Positions 36,389-45,687 of a stretch of DNA of 64,000 nucleotides are shown here, piece by piece. Origin of the DNA: Flavobacterium sp. ov086 (lineage in GTDB: Bacteria > Bacteroidota > Bacteroidia > Flavobacteriales > Flavobacteriaceae); NCBI RefSeq assembly GCF_900187965.1, contig NZ_FZNL01000005.1, positions 248,001 through 312,000 of the forward strand, in the 5' to 3' direction. Numbering within the stretch: the stretch's first letter is position 1; each line of letters opens with the position of its first letter. Below the pieces are notes generated by a model. That model searched no databases and had not been told where the DNA came from. It saw only the letters and a program-made list of their open reading frames with translations. Both the position numbers and the translations under genes were made by a program.

Positions 36389-37366
36389 TTGAAAACGAAT
36401 CAACATACAACATCACATTTATTTGAAGTTAATCTTTATATACAACAAGCAATTTTTGTTCTAATAATTGCATTATGCCTATTTTCGATTATTTCTCCAC
36501 CAATTGCATTATTATTAGGAGTTATAATGGTGAACATTTTCGGGAATCCGTTTGTAGAATTCAATAATAAAGCGATTACTTATCTATTACAGTTTTCAGT
36601 AGTTGGCTTAGGTTTCGGAATGAATGCTACAAGTGCACTTTCTGCCGGAAAAGAAGGTTTTTTACTGACCATATTTTCAATTTTTAGTACTTTAATATTA
36701 GGTACATTCCTGGGAAAATGGCTTAGAACTGATAAAAAAACTTCGCAGTTAATCTCTTGCGGAACAGCAATTTGTGGAGGAAGCGCCATCGCAGCTATTT
36801 CTCCGGTAATTAAATCAAATGAGAATCAAACTTCAATTGCTTTGGGCGTAATCTTTATCCTGAATTCGATTGCATTATTCGTTTTCCCGTTCATCGGGCA
36901 TCAGCTTAATCTGTCTCAACAAGATTTTGGCTTATGGTGCGCCATTGCAATTCACGACACAAGTTCTGTAGTAGGCGCTGCGAATAAATACGGAGCCGAA
37001 GCCTTGCAAATTGCCACAACTGTAAAATTAGCAAGAGCTTTATGGATTATACCAATCTCGCTTTTGACTGCGATAATTTTTAATAAGCAATCCCGAAACG
37101 TCGGGACAAAAATTAAGATTCCGTATTTTATTGGATTGTTTATTCTGGCAATGCTCTTTAATACTTATGTACCAGAAACCGCTATTGTAGCACCACATAT
37201 TGTGGGTTTTGCTAAAATTGGTTTGACAATTACGCTGTTTTTAATTGGTGCTACTTTAAATATAAACACTTTAAAATCAGTAGGAGTGAAGCCTTTACTT
37301 CAAGGTGTTTTATTGTGGGTGTTTATTGCTTGTTTAGGTTTAGCTTCAATATTATACTTTCATTAA
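36389..37366 (+). CDS. YeiH-family transporter (putative sulfate exporter)
   Basis: A 325-residue integral membrane protein with about ten hydrophobic segments, of the UPF0324/YeiH family. The conserved CGTAICGGSAIAAISPV (about 126-142) and IHDTSSVVGAANKYG (about 190-204) match the family. It starts at TTG (36389): there is no in-frame ATG before the first membrane segment and an in-frame TAA lies at 36347. The transported substrate is not proven for the family. A palindrome of the TCCCGA..TCGGGA family is embedded in its coding sequence at 37091-37106. Confidence 0.82.
   Translation: MKTNQHTTSHLFEVNLYIQQAIFVLIIALCLFSIISPPIALLLGVIMVNIFGNPFVEFNNKAITYLLQFSVVGLGFGMNATSALSAGKEGFLLTIFSIFSTLILGTFLGKWLRTDKKTSQLISCGTAICGGSAIAAISPVIKSNENQTSIALGVIFILNSIALFVFPFIGHQLNLSQQDFGLWCAIAIHDTSSVVGAANKYGAEALQIATTVKLARALWIIPISLLTAIIFNKQSRNVGTKIKIPYFIGLFILAMLFNTYVPETAIVAPHIVGFAKIGLTITLFLIGATLNINTLKSVGVKPLLQGVLLWVFIACLGLASILYFH
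37091..37106. repeat. TCCCGAAACGTCGGGA palindrome inside the YeiH coding sequence
   Basis: It lies in frame and encodes part of the loop QSRNVGTK, between two hydrophobic segments. It is the only copy of this palindrome family found inside a gene in the window. Confidence 0.6.
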
Positions 37367-37379
37367 AAAGGAAATTGAA

Positions 37380-38330
37380 TTATTTTACATTCGAAAACTT
37401 GACAATCGGTTTATCAGTCATTTTGTATAATTTTCCTTTGAACGAAAAATGCTTTTCAATCTCAAAATTAAATTGTTTTTTTGTTTTGGCCATTGCAGCT
37501 ATTTCCTGAGGTAGATTTACTTCAAATTCGTCATTTGCTTGTGCAGCTTTATCAAAAGAACCTTTTGTTTTAATGATAATATCCCTAAAATGTTTTTTAG
37601 TATTGTCATTGACAACGGTATAAGAACCGGACCATTCTACACTTGCAACATTGGTAAGTTGGTAATCATAGACCTCCATAATAGGTTGGTATTTGCCTTC
37701 AAATCCGGCAACAAGATACAGAATACCTTCAAAAGGACCACCGGCACCGCCATTCACATGCAATAATGTAAAAGCATATTGATCTTCTCCAATCTCAATA
37801 AGTTTTGGAGAAGGGGCTTGTGCAAATGAACCAAAAGCAGCAACTGCAGGTTGAAAAGATCTCATTATCCAACTCTTGTCATTCTTTGCAAACTTAGCAA
37901 CACCAACAAGACCACCGGAGAATCTGCTGGTTTGCAAACCATCTTCGTCATAATCAGAATGATTGAAAAATAGCAGTTTGAATTGATTGTTTTTAGAATC
38001 TTTATAATCGATATTACCCAATATTCTTGTGGCAACCCCTCTAGTATAAGGAAACATTTGATCGCCTTCGACACCATTTACGTCATTGTACGCAACAGGT
38101 TTGCAACTTTTGCAATTCCAGCTTATAAAAGTATTATGGTCTGATAAGTTGTATAGTTTTCCGGGAAATAATTTCTGCATTGTTTTTATAGCATTCAATG
38201 GATCTGGTACTTGCAGTGTTCTTTTAGTGTTTAAAATAGTATCACTAATATTTTTTAGTTGCACAATATCTTGTGCTGTACAAATTGAAGAAAAAATAAG
38301 AGAAAAAAGTATTGCTTTAGCTAAATTCAT
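37380..38330 (-). CDS. Secreted protein of unknown function
   Basis: I do not recognise this 316-residue protein. The signal peptide is clear (residues 1-19, ending CTAQ). A CKSC pair lies near 74-77, and a Gly-rich segment HVNGGAGGPFEGILYLVAGFEGKYQP near 198-223. The rest looks beta-rich. No catalytic motif is evident. It converges with yeiH (13-base gap), and its promoter faces the GH5-like gene. Confidence 0.6.
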   Translation of the reverse strand: MNLAKAILFSLIFSSICTAQDIVQLKNISDTILNTKRTLQVPDPLNAIKTMQKLFPGKLYNLSDHNTFISWNCKSCKPVAYNDVNGVEGDQMFPYTRGVATRILGNIDYKDSKNNQFKLLFFNHSDYDEDGLQTSRFSGGLVGVAKFAKNDKSWIMRSFQPAVAAFGSFAQAPSPKLIEIGEDQYAFTLLHVNGGAGGPFEGILYLVAGFEGKYQPIMEVYDYQLTNVASVEWSGSYTVVNDNTKKHFRDIIIKTKGSFDKAAQANDEFEVNLPQEIAAMAKTKKQFNFEIEKHFSFKGKLYKMTDKPIVKFSNVK

Positions 38331-38678
38331 TAAAACAGAGAATAATATTAAGACTCAAATTTACATAGTTTTTTCAATGTATACTTTTTATGAGGTTTAT
38401 ATTTTTTTGAAATCGTTAAATTATTTTGAAAATGGTTTTAAGATGATTTTGTTAGAATTATAATCATTGTTCTGAGTTCTAAAGAAAGTTTTCTATTATC
38501 ATTAATTTATATTTTTAACAGTTAGATTGTATTTGTTTTATTTTTAAATAGTTATAATGAATATTTTGTATTACAGTTTGATAAAATACAATCAGTTTTA
38601 TCTTACTGAAAACTAAATATTTGCAATGAATATTTTTTAGGGCCTTAAAATCTTCGTTAACTTTTTAAAAACTATCTT

Positions 38679-39683
38679 ATGAAAAAACCACATTTTATGA
38701 AACAAATTTTCAAACTAATTCCTGTTTTATTTTTAACTTTAAGTATTTCACTTTTTGTTAGTTGCGACAGATCCGATACAGAACAAAGAACTCCTGAAGC
38801 AAAACTTGTAACTGCTGTAACAACAACTTCTAATTTAACTTCAAAGACCGCATCAAGTTTTGGAGACATCGGAAATGGAGTAAATCTGCAGCCTTCTTAT
38901 TACAACGGAGGAAATTGTGACTTAGGCTGGAACTTAATGAAACAAAATACTAAAATCAAAACCGTTAGAATTGAAGTAGAGCCGGGACAGGAAACCAATG
39001 CTAAAAGATGGATTTCTGAAGCAAAGGCAAACGGATTTACGGTAATTGTTTCCTATCATAAATCGAGTGTATTAGGTTCAGACAGTACTGCCGAATTGAA
39101 TGCAGCAGCGACTTGGTGGAAAAATAATTACAGCAGCTTAGGAGGTAATTTTATTATTAATCTAACCAACGAATGGGGAAGCCATAATATTACTCCCGCT
39201 GCATTTGCTGCTGCTTATAACATGGCAATTACTGAAGTTAGAAAAGTGTATAGCGGTACAATTATTATTGACATTCCGGGTTGGGGACAAGAAACTGCTA
39301 CGGCTGCTTGTGCGGTAAAAGGCTGCTCTGCCGGACAAACAAAAATTAATGATACTAAAATTATTCTGTCAGCGCATATTTATCCCGGAGCTTATAATCA
39401 GGCAAAAGGACGTTATATGAATACTTCTGATATTGACGATTTGGCTTCATCCGGCAGACCTTGTATGATTGGTGAATTTGGAAACAGTGGAGGATCTGGC
39501 GCAGATTGGTCCGGAATTGTTGATTATGCTAAGAATAAAGGATGGACTATTTTAGGCTGGGCATGGAATGGTGATGGCGGTTCTATGAATATGATAACGC
39601 CCCAATTTCAGGCTTACACAAGCGGAAGCCCTAAAACATATACTACATCTTCTTATTTTAGTATTGTTTACAATAAATTGTAA
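38679..39683 (+). CDS. GH5-like glycoside hydrolase lipoprotein
   Basis: A 334-residue lipoprotein: signal with lipobox ISLFVSC (Cys29), a linker of Thr/Ser to about residue 60, then a (beta/alpha)8 cellulase-like domain. The catalytic residues fit GH5 / clan A: acid/base Glu165 in LTNEWG and nucleophile Glu266 in MIGEFGN, with the HIYPGAY segment between them and WAWNGDGG after. It resembles bacterial mannanase/cellulase-type enzymes; the substrate cannot be stated. No SusC/SusD pair is adjacent, so it is an isolated surface or periplasmic enzyme. The first 215 bases upstream are AT-rich with no other feature. Confidence 0.82.
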   Translation: MKKPHFMKQIFKLIPVLFLTLSISLFVSCDRSDTEQRTPEAKLVTAVTTTSNLTSKTASSFGDIGNGVNLQPSYYNGGNCDLGWNLMKQNTKIKTVRIEVEPGQETNAKRWISEAKANGFTVIVSYHKSSVLGSDSTAELNAAATWWKNNYSSLGGNFIINLTNEWGSHNITPAAFAAAYNMAITEVRKVYSGTIIIDIPGWGQETATAACAVKGCSAGQTKINDTKIILSAHIYPGAYNQAKGRYMNTSDIDDLASSGRPCMIGEFGNSGGSGADWSGIVDYAKNKGWTILGWAWNGDGGSMNMITPQFQAYTSGSPKTYTTSSYFSIVYNKL

Positions 39684-39800
39684 TTAATAGTTTTTTCAGT
39701 CACAATGCTATAAATGAAGTATCTGTGGCTGAAAAATTCTCATTTTGCTTGTAGCTTTGTTTAATTTAATTAAAATAACACAATATTTGTTAGTATTCTT

Positions 39801-39830
39801 TTGAATTATCTTTAAATGAGATTAAATTTG
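39801..39830 (+). promoter_or_regulatory. Promoter of the phospholipase C-like gene
   Basis: TTG (39801-39803), 19 bases, TAAATTTG (39823-39830): a full match to the Bacteroidota sigma-A consensus. The predicted start lies near 39837, giving a leader of about 14 bases. Confidence 0.7.
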
Positions 39831-39850
39831 CCCCTCAAACAAAATTACAA

Positions 39851-40849
39851 ATGAAAAACTTTAAAATGAAACCAAAACTAATCGCTTTTTTTGCTTTAGG
39901 ACTTGGATTTTTGACATTATCATGGGGAATCGTTGGACATGAACGTATTAACAAAGCTGCAGTTATGGCTTTGCCTCAATCGATACAAGTATTTTTTTAC
40001 AATCATATTGATTTTATTACTCAGGAAGCCTCTGTGCCGGATATTCGTAAATATGCTTTGAATTATAAAGACGAAAATCCAAGACACTATTTTGATATGG
40101 AAAATTTTGGAACTAAAGATAGCTTTCCAAAAACTTTAGAAGAAGCAAAGAAAAAATACGATGCTAAATTTTTGAACGATAACGGAATCTTGCCTTGGTA
40201 TATCGAAGATATGATGGCAAAATTAACCAAGGCTTTTAAAGAAAAAAACAGAGCTGAAATCTTGTTCCTTGCAGCAGATTTAGGACATTATATTGGTGAT
40301 GCGCATATGCCATTGCACACGTCTGCAAATCACGACGGACAATTGAGCGACCAAAAAGGAATTCATTCACTTTGGGAAAGCAGATTACCAGAATTGTTTG
40401 CTAAAAACTATAGATTAAACGTACCTCAGGCAGTTTATTATGAAGATGTTCATAAAGCAACCTGGGATATGATCAATGATACACATAGTTTAGCTGCGTC
40501 TTTATTGGCGATAGATAAAAAATTGAGAACATCAACTCCTGAAAGCAAGGTCTTTGTTGTTGATGCAGAAGGAAAAGTCGTTAAAACTAAATACAATACA
40601 GCTAAATTCTCTGATGAGTATGCTGCTAAATTGAACAAGGACTTAAACGGAATGGTTGAAAGCCAGATGAAAAAAGCAATTGCAGCAACAGCAAGTTTTT
40701 GGTATACTGCATGGGTAAATGCAGGAAAACCAGATCTAAGCAAATTAGATTCGTATGAGCTTACACAACGTAATAATCAAGCTTTGAAAGATGATCAAAA
40801 ATTATTTCAACAAGGATATTTATTCGGAATGCAGAATCAGAATGACTAA
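39851..40849 (+). CDS. Zinc-dependent phospholipase C / S1-P1 nuclease-like secreted protein
   Basis: A 332-residue exported protein. After the signal peptide the mature N-terminus would begin at Trp25 in SWGIVGHERIN, the N-terminal Trp zinc ligand of the phospholipase C / S1-P1 superfamily. Other ligands are visible: His30, the HYIGDAHMPLH cluster (His146, Asp150, His152, His156) and His172 in GIHSLWESRLPE. The Bacteroidota group of this kind is named zinc-dependent phospholipase C family; whether the substrate is lipid or nucleic acid is open. The gene has its own strong promoter. Confidence 0.8.
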   Translation: MKNFKMKPKLIAFFALGLGFLTLSWGIVGHERINKAAVMALPQSIQVFFYNHIDFITQEASVPDIRKYALNYKDENPRHYFDMENFGTKDSFPKTLEEAKKKYDAKFLNDNGILPWYIEDMMAKLTKAFKEKNRAEILFLAADLGHYIGDAHMPLHTSANHDGQLSDQKGIHSLWESRLPELFAKNYRLNVPQAVYYEDVHKATWDMINDTHSLAASLLAIDKKLRTSTPESKVFVVDAEGKVVKTKYNTAKFSDEYAAKLNKDLNGMVESQMKKAIAATASFWYTAWVNAGKPDLSKLDSYELTQRNNQALKDDQKLFQQGYLFGMQNQND

Positions 40850-40924
40850 GGAAAGTTTTTTTAGTTTCAGGTTTCAGGTTTCAAGTTGAAATGTGATTAA
40901 TGAAATTAATAATTCCATCTAAAT

Positions 40925-40961
40925 AAAAGAGCCTCAAATTCATTGAATTTGAGGCTCTTTT
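40925..40961. terminator. Bidirectional terminator between convergent genes
   Basis: A near-perfect palindrome: AAAAGAGCCTCAAATTCA (40925-40942) and its complement (40944-40961), A-rich on the left and T-rich on the right. It separates the phospholipase C-like gene from the convergent LtaS-like gene (ending at 41070), so it can serve both. Confidence 0.85.
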
Positions 40962-41069
40962 ATTTTTTACAGAATCTTACCATTTCAACGAAGGAGAAAA
41001 CACAAACAAGAGTTAAAATCGGTGGAAACTTGTTTAAATCCGCACATCATCGCGCCATGATAATTTATT

Positions 41070-43160
41070 CTATTTCTGGTATTTCTTTTCCTTCAACATA
41101 TCCGAAGCGGTTTGATAAAAAGAGATCGTTTCATTTACCAAATCAGTTTTTTCTGTTTTCATCGGAATTTCGTTGTAATCAATTTGAAATTCAGGAGCAA
41201 TACCGGGTTTTGTATCGATTTTAAGGTCAAATTGTTTTACTTGTTGCTTAGGAGATAAAACCGTCAAAACATTATCTTTTATTAAGCCTAAATCCTGATA
41301 AGTTGCAATAAAAGCTCTCGGTTTATAATCTGGTTTTAAAACATCCTGACCAAAGAATTTACTTTCATAGCTAAAATTCAGTAATCCAAAAAGTGTTGGC
41401 ATAATATCTATTTGCGACATTAGCTGATTGTATTTTACAGGTTTTGCACCGGGTGTATAAATGAAACCGGGAATTCTGTATTTATCCAACGGAAGTTCTG
41501 TTTTTCCAGCACTTGAAGCACAATGATCAGCAACAATTACAAATACGGTATTCTTGAACCAAGGCTGCTTGCTCGCCATTTCAAAGAATTTTCTCAAGGA
41601 ATAATCAGTATATTTTACTCCACCATCACGAGATTTTATATCACCCGGAATATCAATTTTATTGTTAGGATATGTAAAAGGTCTGTGATTACTTACGGTC
41701 ATTATGTGATTAAAGAAAGGTTTATTTTCCTTTGCTTCAGCATTCATAATCTTAATCGCTTTGTTGTACATGTCTTCATCACAAACTCCCCAAACATTAG
41801 AAAATGTAATTTCCTCAGGAGAAAAGCTTGATTTATCTACAATTTGGTAACCATTTCCAGAATAAAAATCCTGCATATTGTCAAAAAAAGCATCTCCTCC
41901 ATACATGTATTTTACATTGTATCCTTTTTGTTTGAAAATTGCTCCAGTCGAGAATTTATTCTTATTGTCTTCTCTTTTTACAACACTTTCCCCAGCAGTT
42001 GGAGGTAAACATAAAGTTACAGCTTCAAGTCCACGAACCGTTCTGTTTCCTGCCGCATATAAATTAGTAAACAGTAAGCTTTTTTGCGCTAAACTATCCA
42101 GAAAAGGAGTGATATTTTGCTCGTTTCCGTACATTTTCATGAATTCGGCACTATAACTTTCGATTGTAATTAAAACAACGTTTTTGTGGTTTTCAAGAGA
42201 ATCACTAGTTATAGTACGTTTAGTGTCTTGTCCTGAAATGGTAGGAAACTGCTGTTTTAAAAGTGTAAAAGCTTTTTCGTTAGGAAGTGTTTTATAAAAT
42301 TTAAAATAGTCTAGTTTGTTATTCTGGAAAGCCAGATAGAATTTGTAAATTCCATTAGCCTGTAATTCGTTAACGAAAACATTTTTAGAGTTTTCTGTTT
42401 TTGCCAAAGTAGGAATCACAACTAATGAAATAGCAAACAGGCAAAGATAAACCAAACTAATTTTTAGTTTTTCGCCAATAGAAGGAATATTGTCTATATA
42501 GTTTCTGGATCTTTTTAAAATAAAATAAGTAAAAATTCCAGTTATAATAAATAATGCTGAAAATATTGGAATTACAGGATATGATTGCATAATATTTCCA
42601 ATAACCTCATTGGTGTAAATCAAATAATTTACGGCAATGAAATTGTATTTAACACCAAATTCATTCCAAAAGAAATATTCGCTCAATCCGTTTTGTAGAA
42701 TCAATAAAACATATAAAAAGATTACAAAAGCAAATAACCAATATCTTATTTTGTCTTTTAGTTTAGGAAGAAAAAGTAAAAGAGCAAAAAACGCCATTTT
42801 AATTCCGATAAAAATTAGAATTATTCTCGGTAAAGCGCCACCATATTCATCAAAAACACTTTTTCCAGATGCAACATAGATAAACAATGCTACAAAAACT
42901 CCAAGAATGATATATCCGGAAGGCTTATTATATTTAGAATTTGAAATGAATATTAAGTAAAGCCATAAAAAAACACTTGCAATAACAAAAACAAAGAAGT
43001 CTGAGACAAGTCCTAAAACAAAGATTTTCAAACTCTCAAGAATAGTAAAAGAACTTTGTGTTATTGGGTGAAAAAATAAAACAATTCGTAATACAAAGCT
43101 TACGGCAAAATAAAATAGAGCAAGATTGTAAAATGGGGAAAGTTTCTTGTAAAAATTCAT
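41070..43160 (-). CDS. LtaS-like sulfatase-family phosphotransferase
   Basis: A 696-residue membrane enzyme of the LTA synthase / alkaline phosphatase superfamily. About five membrane segments fill the first 255 residues. The extracytoplasmic catalytic domain has Glu334 (LITIESYSAEF), nucleophile Thr374 in GNRTVRGLEA, His492 in VSNHRPF and Asp545-His546 in VIVADHCAS, which together match the LtaS active site. Gram-negative bacteria lack lipoteichoic acid, so a phosphoglycerol or phosphoethanolamine transfer to glycans or lipid A is more likely (OpgB/EptA-type), by inference. It is divergent from the two-component system at 43362. Confidence 0.87.
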   Translation of the reverse strand: MNFYKKLSPFYNLALFYFAVSFVLRIVLFFHPITQSSFTILESLKIFVLGLVSDFFVFVIASVFLWLYLIFISNSKYNKPSGYIILGVFVALFIYVASGKSVFDEYGGALPRIILIFIGIKMAFFALLLFLPKLKDKIRYWLFAFVIFLYVLLILQNGLSEYFFWNEFGVKYNFIAVNYLIYTNEVIGNIMQSYPVIPIFSALFIITGIFTYFILKRSRNYIDNIPSIGEKLKISLVYLCLFAISLVVIPTLAKTENSKNVFVNELQANGIYKFYLAFQNNKLDYFKFYKTLPNEKAFTLLKQQFPTISGQDTKRTITSDSLENHKNVVLITIESYSAEFMKMYGNEQNITPFLDSLAQKSLLFTNLYAAGNRTVRGLEAVTLCLPPTAGESVVKREDNKNKFSTGAIFKQKGYNVKYMYGGDAFFDNMQDFYSGNGYQIVDKSSFSPEEITFSNVWGVCDEDMYNKAIKIMNAEAKENKPFFNHIMTVSNHRPFTYPNNKIDIPGDIKSRDGGVKYTDYSLRKFFEMASKQPWFKNTVFVIVADHCASSAGKTELPLDKYRIPGFIYTPGAKPVKYNQLMSQIDIMPTLFGLLNFSYESKFFGQDVLKPDYKPRAFIATYQDLGLIKDNVLTVLSPKQQVKQFDLKIDTKPGIAPEFQIDYNEIPMKTEKTDLVNETISFYQTASDMLKEKKYQK

Positions 43161-43285
43161 GAAGCTAATTTTTTTGGCAAAATTAATCCTTATATATTAG
43201 TTTTAGATTAAGTTACACTTTCATATTACTTAACTTTATCTTAATATTTGCTTAAGATAAGAATATTTCTACTATTCTTATGATT

Positions 43286-43320
43286 TTGAGAAGTTTCTGA
43301 TCTCATTTTTTTTACCTTTG
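43286..43320 (+). promoter_or_regulatory. Candidate promoter of the two-component operon
   Basis: TTG (43286-43288) and TACCTTTG (43313-43320), separated by 24 bases, one more than typical. An inverted repeat TAAGAATA / TATTCTTA lies just upstream (about 43257-43280) and could be an operator. Confidence 0.45.
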
Positions 43321-43361
43321 AGGGTAAAAAATTCACATTTTAACATAAATTATACAATTAA

Positions 43362-44027
43362 ATGCACATTTTAATAGTTGAAGATGAATTGGGTATTGTT
43401 CAGTTTTTGCAACAAGGTTTGCAGGAAGAAGGATATCAGGTTACCACAGCAAATGATGGTTCAAAAGGTTTTGAATTGATTCAGGGGCAGAACTTTGATT
43501 TAATTTTACTGGATTGGATGCTTCCTAAAATAAATGGTTTAGATTTATGTAAAGCCATAAGAATAAAAGATCAAACTACGCCAATTATTTTTTTAACCGC
43601 AAAAGATACGGTTCAGGAAACTATCGAAGGCTTAAAAGCGGGTGCTAATGATTATATCAAAAAGCCTTTTAGTTTTGAAGAATTGGTAGAGCGAATCAAA
43701 GTTCACTTTAGAAATCAAAAAGAACAGAAAATACTAACCTTAGGTACTATTAAAATTGATTTATCGAAGCATATTGTTTTGAAAAATGAAGAAGAAGTAG
43801 CACTGACCCAAAGAGAATTTGAATTGCTAACTTACTTAATTCAGAATAAAGGAAAAGTCTGTACGAGAAATCAAATTTTAAAGGATGTTTGGGAAATAAA
43901 TTTTGAGTATGATACTGGCGTAATTGATGTTTTTATGAATGCCATCAGAAAAAAACTTAATCTGAAAATTGAAGAAGATTATATTAAAACAATTCGCGGT
44001 ATTGGTTATATCGCTAACGATTTATAA
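43362..44027 (+). CDS. OmpR-family response regulator
   Basis: A 221-residue response regulator. The receiver domain (1-115) has Glu7/Asp8, phospho-acceptor Asp51 in LLDWMLP, Thr79 and Lys101. The winged-helix DNA-binding domain (about 125-221) has LTQREFELLTYLIQNKGKVCTRNQIL and KTIRGIGYI. The histidine kinase gene begins at the very next base after its stop codon, so the two are co-translated. The regulon is unknown; the divergent LtaS-like gene is a natural candidate. Confidence 0.94.
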   Translation: MHILIVEDELGIVQFLQQGLQEEGYQVTTANDGSKGFELIQGQNFDLILLDWMLPKINGLDLCKAIRIKDQTTPIIFLTAKDTVQETIEGLKAGANDYIKKPFSFEELVERIKVHFRNQKEQKILTLGTIKIDLSKHIVLKNEEEVALTQREFELLTYLIQNKGKVCTRNQILKDVWEINFEYDTGVIDVFMNAIRKKLNLKIEEDYIKTIRGIGYIANDL

Positions 44028-45428
44028 ATGTCGCAACTTTCTTTTAAAAACAGAATCGCTTTAAACTATATCATTACCACAGGTTTGTTGATTTTGGTAG
44101 TTTTCTCCGTTATTTATTTTATTGTCAAACATACTGTTTACAGCCATATTGATGAAAATATTAAAGTTGAAATTCAGAATCATCTCGAGGAAATTAAACA
44201 AAAAGAGGGTAAAATAATTCTTATTGATCAGGAAGAGTGGAACGAACGGGAACACAATACAGTAGATGTAAATCCTGTTTTTGTGGAGTTTTTAGACCTA
44301 AATAAAAAAATTATCGATAAAGCACCAAATCTTAAAACGCAAACTTTAGAGTTTAAAGATTCTGTAGAAGATTTTGAGCTGTTTGACGCAAAAATGGGAG
44401 ATCACTCCATCAGGCAAGTTCAGGTTCCGCTTCATATAAAAAATAAAAAAATAGGATATATTATTGTCGCAATGTCGCTGGAAGATTCTAAGCTGGTACT
44501 TAATAATTTATTTGATGTTATGTGCTTGTCTTTTTTAGGCATTTTAGTGTTGCTGTTTTTCATTGCTCGTTTTTTTGCCGGCAGAAGTATAAAACCAATA
44601 AATGCAATTATAAATACCTCAAGAATTATTACAAGAGATAATCTAAAAGCCCGAATCCCACTGCCCAGGACACGAGATGAATTGTATACGCTTTCAAAGA
44701 CAATAAACAATTTATTAAACCGACTTGAAGATGCTATTGAGCGTGAAAAACAGTTTACTTCTGATGCGTCTCATGAGTTAAGGACACCTTTGACTGTTAT
44801 TAAAGGAACACTTGAAGTCTTGGTTCGTAAACCTAGAGACAGCAAGGAATATGAAGAAAAAATTAACTATTGTATAAAAGAAGTTGATCACTTGAATTTG
44901 CTGGTAGATCAATTGCTTTTGATGGCGCGTTTTGAAAATCAAAGGCAAAATATCAAAGCAGAATCAGTTCATTTAAACGCATTAATTTTAGATGTTTTAA
45001 CATTAAACACAGAAAAAATAAACAAGCAAAGAATTAGTATTAAGTTCAATGCTTTTGAAGACTATTATATTAAATCTGATAATTTTTTAGTCATTACGAT
45101 TTTAAGAAATATCATTTCGAATGCAATTAAGTATACCAATAAAGATGGAGAAGTTTCTATTTTACTTTCAAAACAAAATGAAAAGACAGTTTGTACTATT
45201 TCTGATAATGGAATTGGGATTGCAAAAGAAGATTTAGAAGCTATTTTTAACCCTTTCTTCAGATCAAATTCTACAGATCATCCAGAAATTAAAGGAACAG
45301 GATTAGGATTGTCAATCGTAAAACGAATTACAGAATTGCTTCACATTAAATTTAAAATTGATAGTGAAAAAGGAGTTGGAACGACTGTTGTTTTAAGTTT
45401 TAATGATACTTTGAAAACGTTATCGTAA
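44028..45428 (+). CDS. HAMP-domain sensor histidine kinase
   Basis: A 466-residue inner-membrane sensor kinase. Two membrane segments (about 12-34 and 162-183) enclose a periplasmic sensor of about 125 residues. A HAMP domain (about 185-235) follows, then the HisKA domain with phospho-acceptor His249 in SHELRTPL and the HATPase domain with NAIKYTNK, DNGIGI and GTGLGLSIV. The sensed signal is unknown. It starts directly after the response regulator gene without a gap. Confidence 0.94.
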   Translation: MSQLSFKNRIALNYIITTGLLILVVFSVIYFIVKHTVYSHIDENIKVEIQNHLEEIKQKEGKIILIDQEEWNEREHNTVDVNPVFVEFLDLNKKIIDKAPNLKTQTLEFKDSVEDFELFDAKMGDHSIRQVQVPLHIKNKKIGYIIVAMSLEDSKLVLNNLFDVMCLSFLGILVLLFFIARFFAGRSIKPINAIINTSRIITRDNLKARIPLPRTRDELYTLSKTINNLLNRLEDAIEREKQFTSDASHELRTPLTVIKGTLEVLVRKPRDSKEYEEKINYCIKEVDHLNLLVDQLLLMARFENQRQNIKAESVHLNALILDVLTLNTEKINKQRISIKFNAFEDYYIKSDNFLVITILRNIISNAIKYTNKDGEVSILLSKQNEKTVCTISDNGIGIAKEDLEAIFNPFFRSNSTDHPEIKGTGLGLSIVKRITELLHIKFKIDSEKGVGTTVVLSFNDTLKTLS

Positions 45429-45502
45429 ATTCAAAAAATCCAATATAATAAAGACTCTTGCTTTTTTTTTAACAATAAAGTATCGTTAAGTTAAATTAAA
45501 AA

Positions 45503-45534
45503 TTGCTTTTTTATGAAATTAACTAGTATATTTG
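45503..45534 (+). promoter_or_regulatory. Promoter of the histidine operon
   Basis: TTG (45503-45505), 21 bases, TATATTTG (45527-45534): an exact match to the Bacteroidota sigma-A consensus. Transcription should start near 45541, about 29 bases before the leader peptide ATG. Confidence 0.8.
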
Positions 45535-45569
45535 CAACCGAATCAAAGAATTATAAAATAAACCAAGTC

Positions 45570-45629
45570 ATGATTTCTACACAATTACATCATCATCATT
45601 TTCATTATTGCTCTCAGGCGATGTGTTAA
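45570..45629 (+). CDS. hisL: His-operon leader peptide
   Basis: A 19-residue reading frame, ATG 45570 to TAA 45627-45629, reading MISTQLHHHHFHYCSQAMC. It contains four consecutive His codons (CAT) and a fifth after Phe. It sits between an exact promoter and an intrinsic terminator, directly upstream of hisG. This is the arrangement of a transcription attenuator in which ribosome stalling at His codons prevents terminator formation. The peptide itself is not expected to have a function. It is far below usual gene-calling limits. Confidence 0.85.
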   Translation: MISTQLHHHHFHYCSQAMC

Positions 45630-45656
45630 TGGTATGCATGTAAATCATCATATTTT

Positions 45657-45687
45657 AAAACCCGTTTGAGTACATCAAACGGGTTTT
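45657..45687 (+). terminator. His attenuator terminator
   Basis: A 13 bp stem (AAAACCCGTTTGA / TCAAACGGGTTTT), 5-base loop and T run, lying between the leader peptide and hisG. I could not identify a convincing antiterminator partner by eye. Confidence 0.88.

Noticed and set aside
38086..38463. A 125-residue plus-strand frame opposite the secreted protein gene
   Set aside because: It overlaps the start of a minus-strand gene with a clear signal peptide, and its translation has no domain-like composition.
41523..42156. Plus-strand frames of about 100 residues inside the LtaS-like gene
   Set aside because: They lie antisense to an enzyme with complete active-site motifs; no independent evidence supports them.
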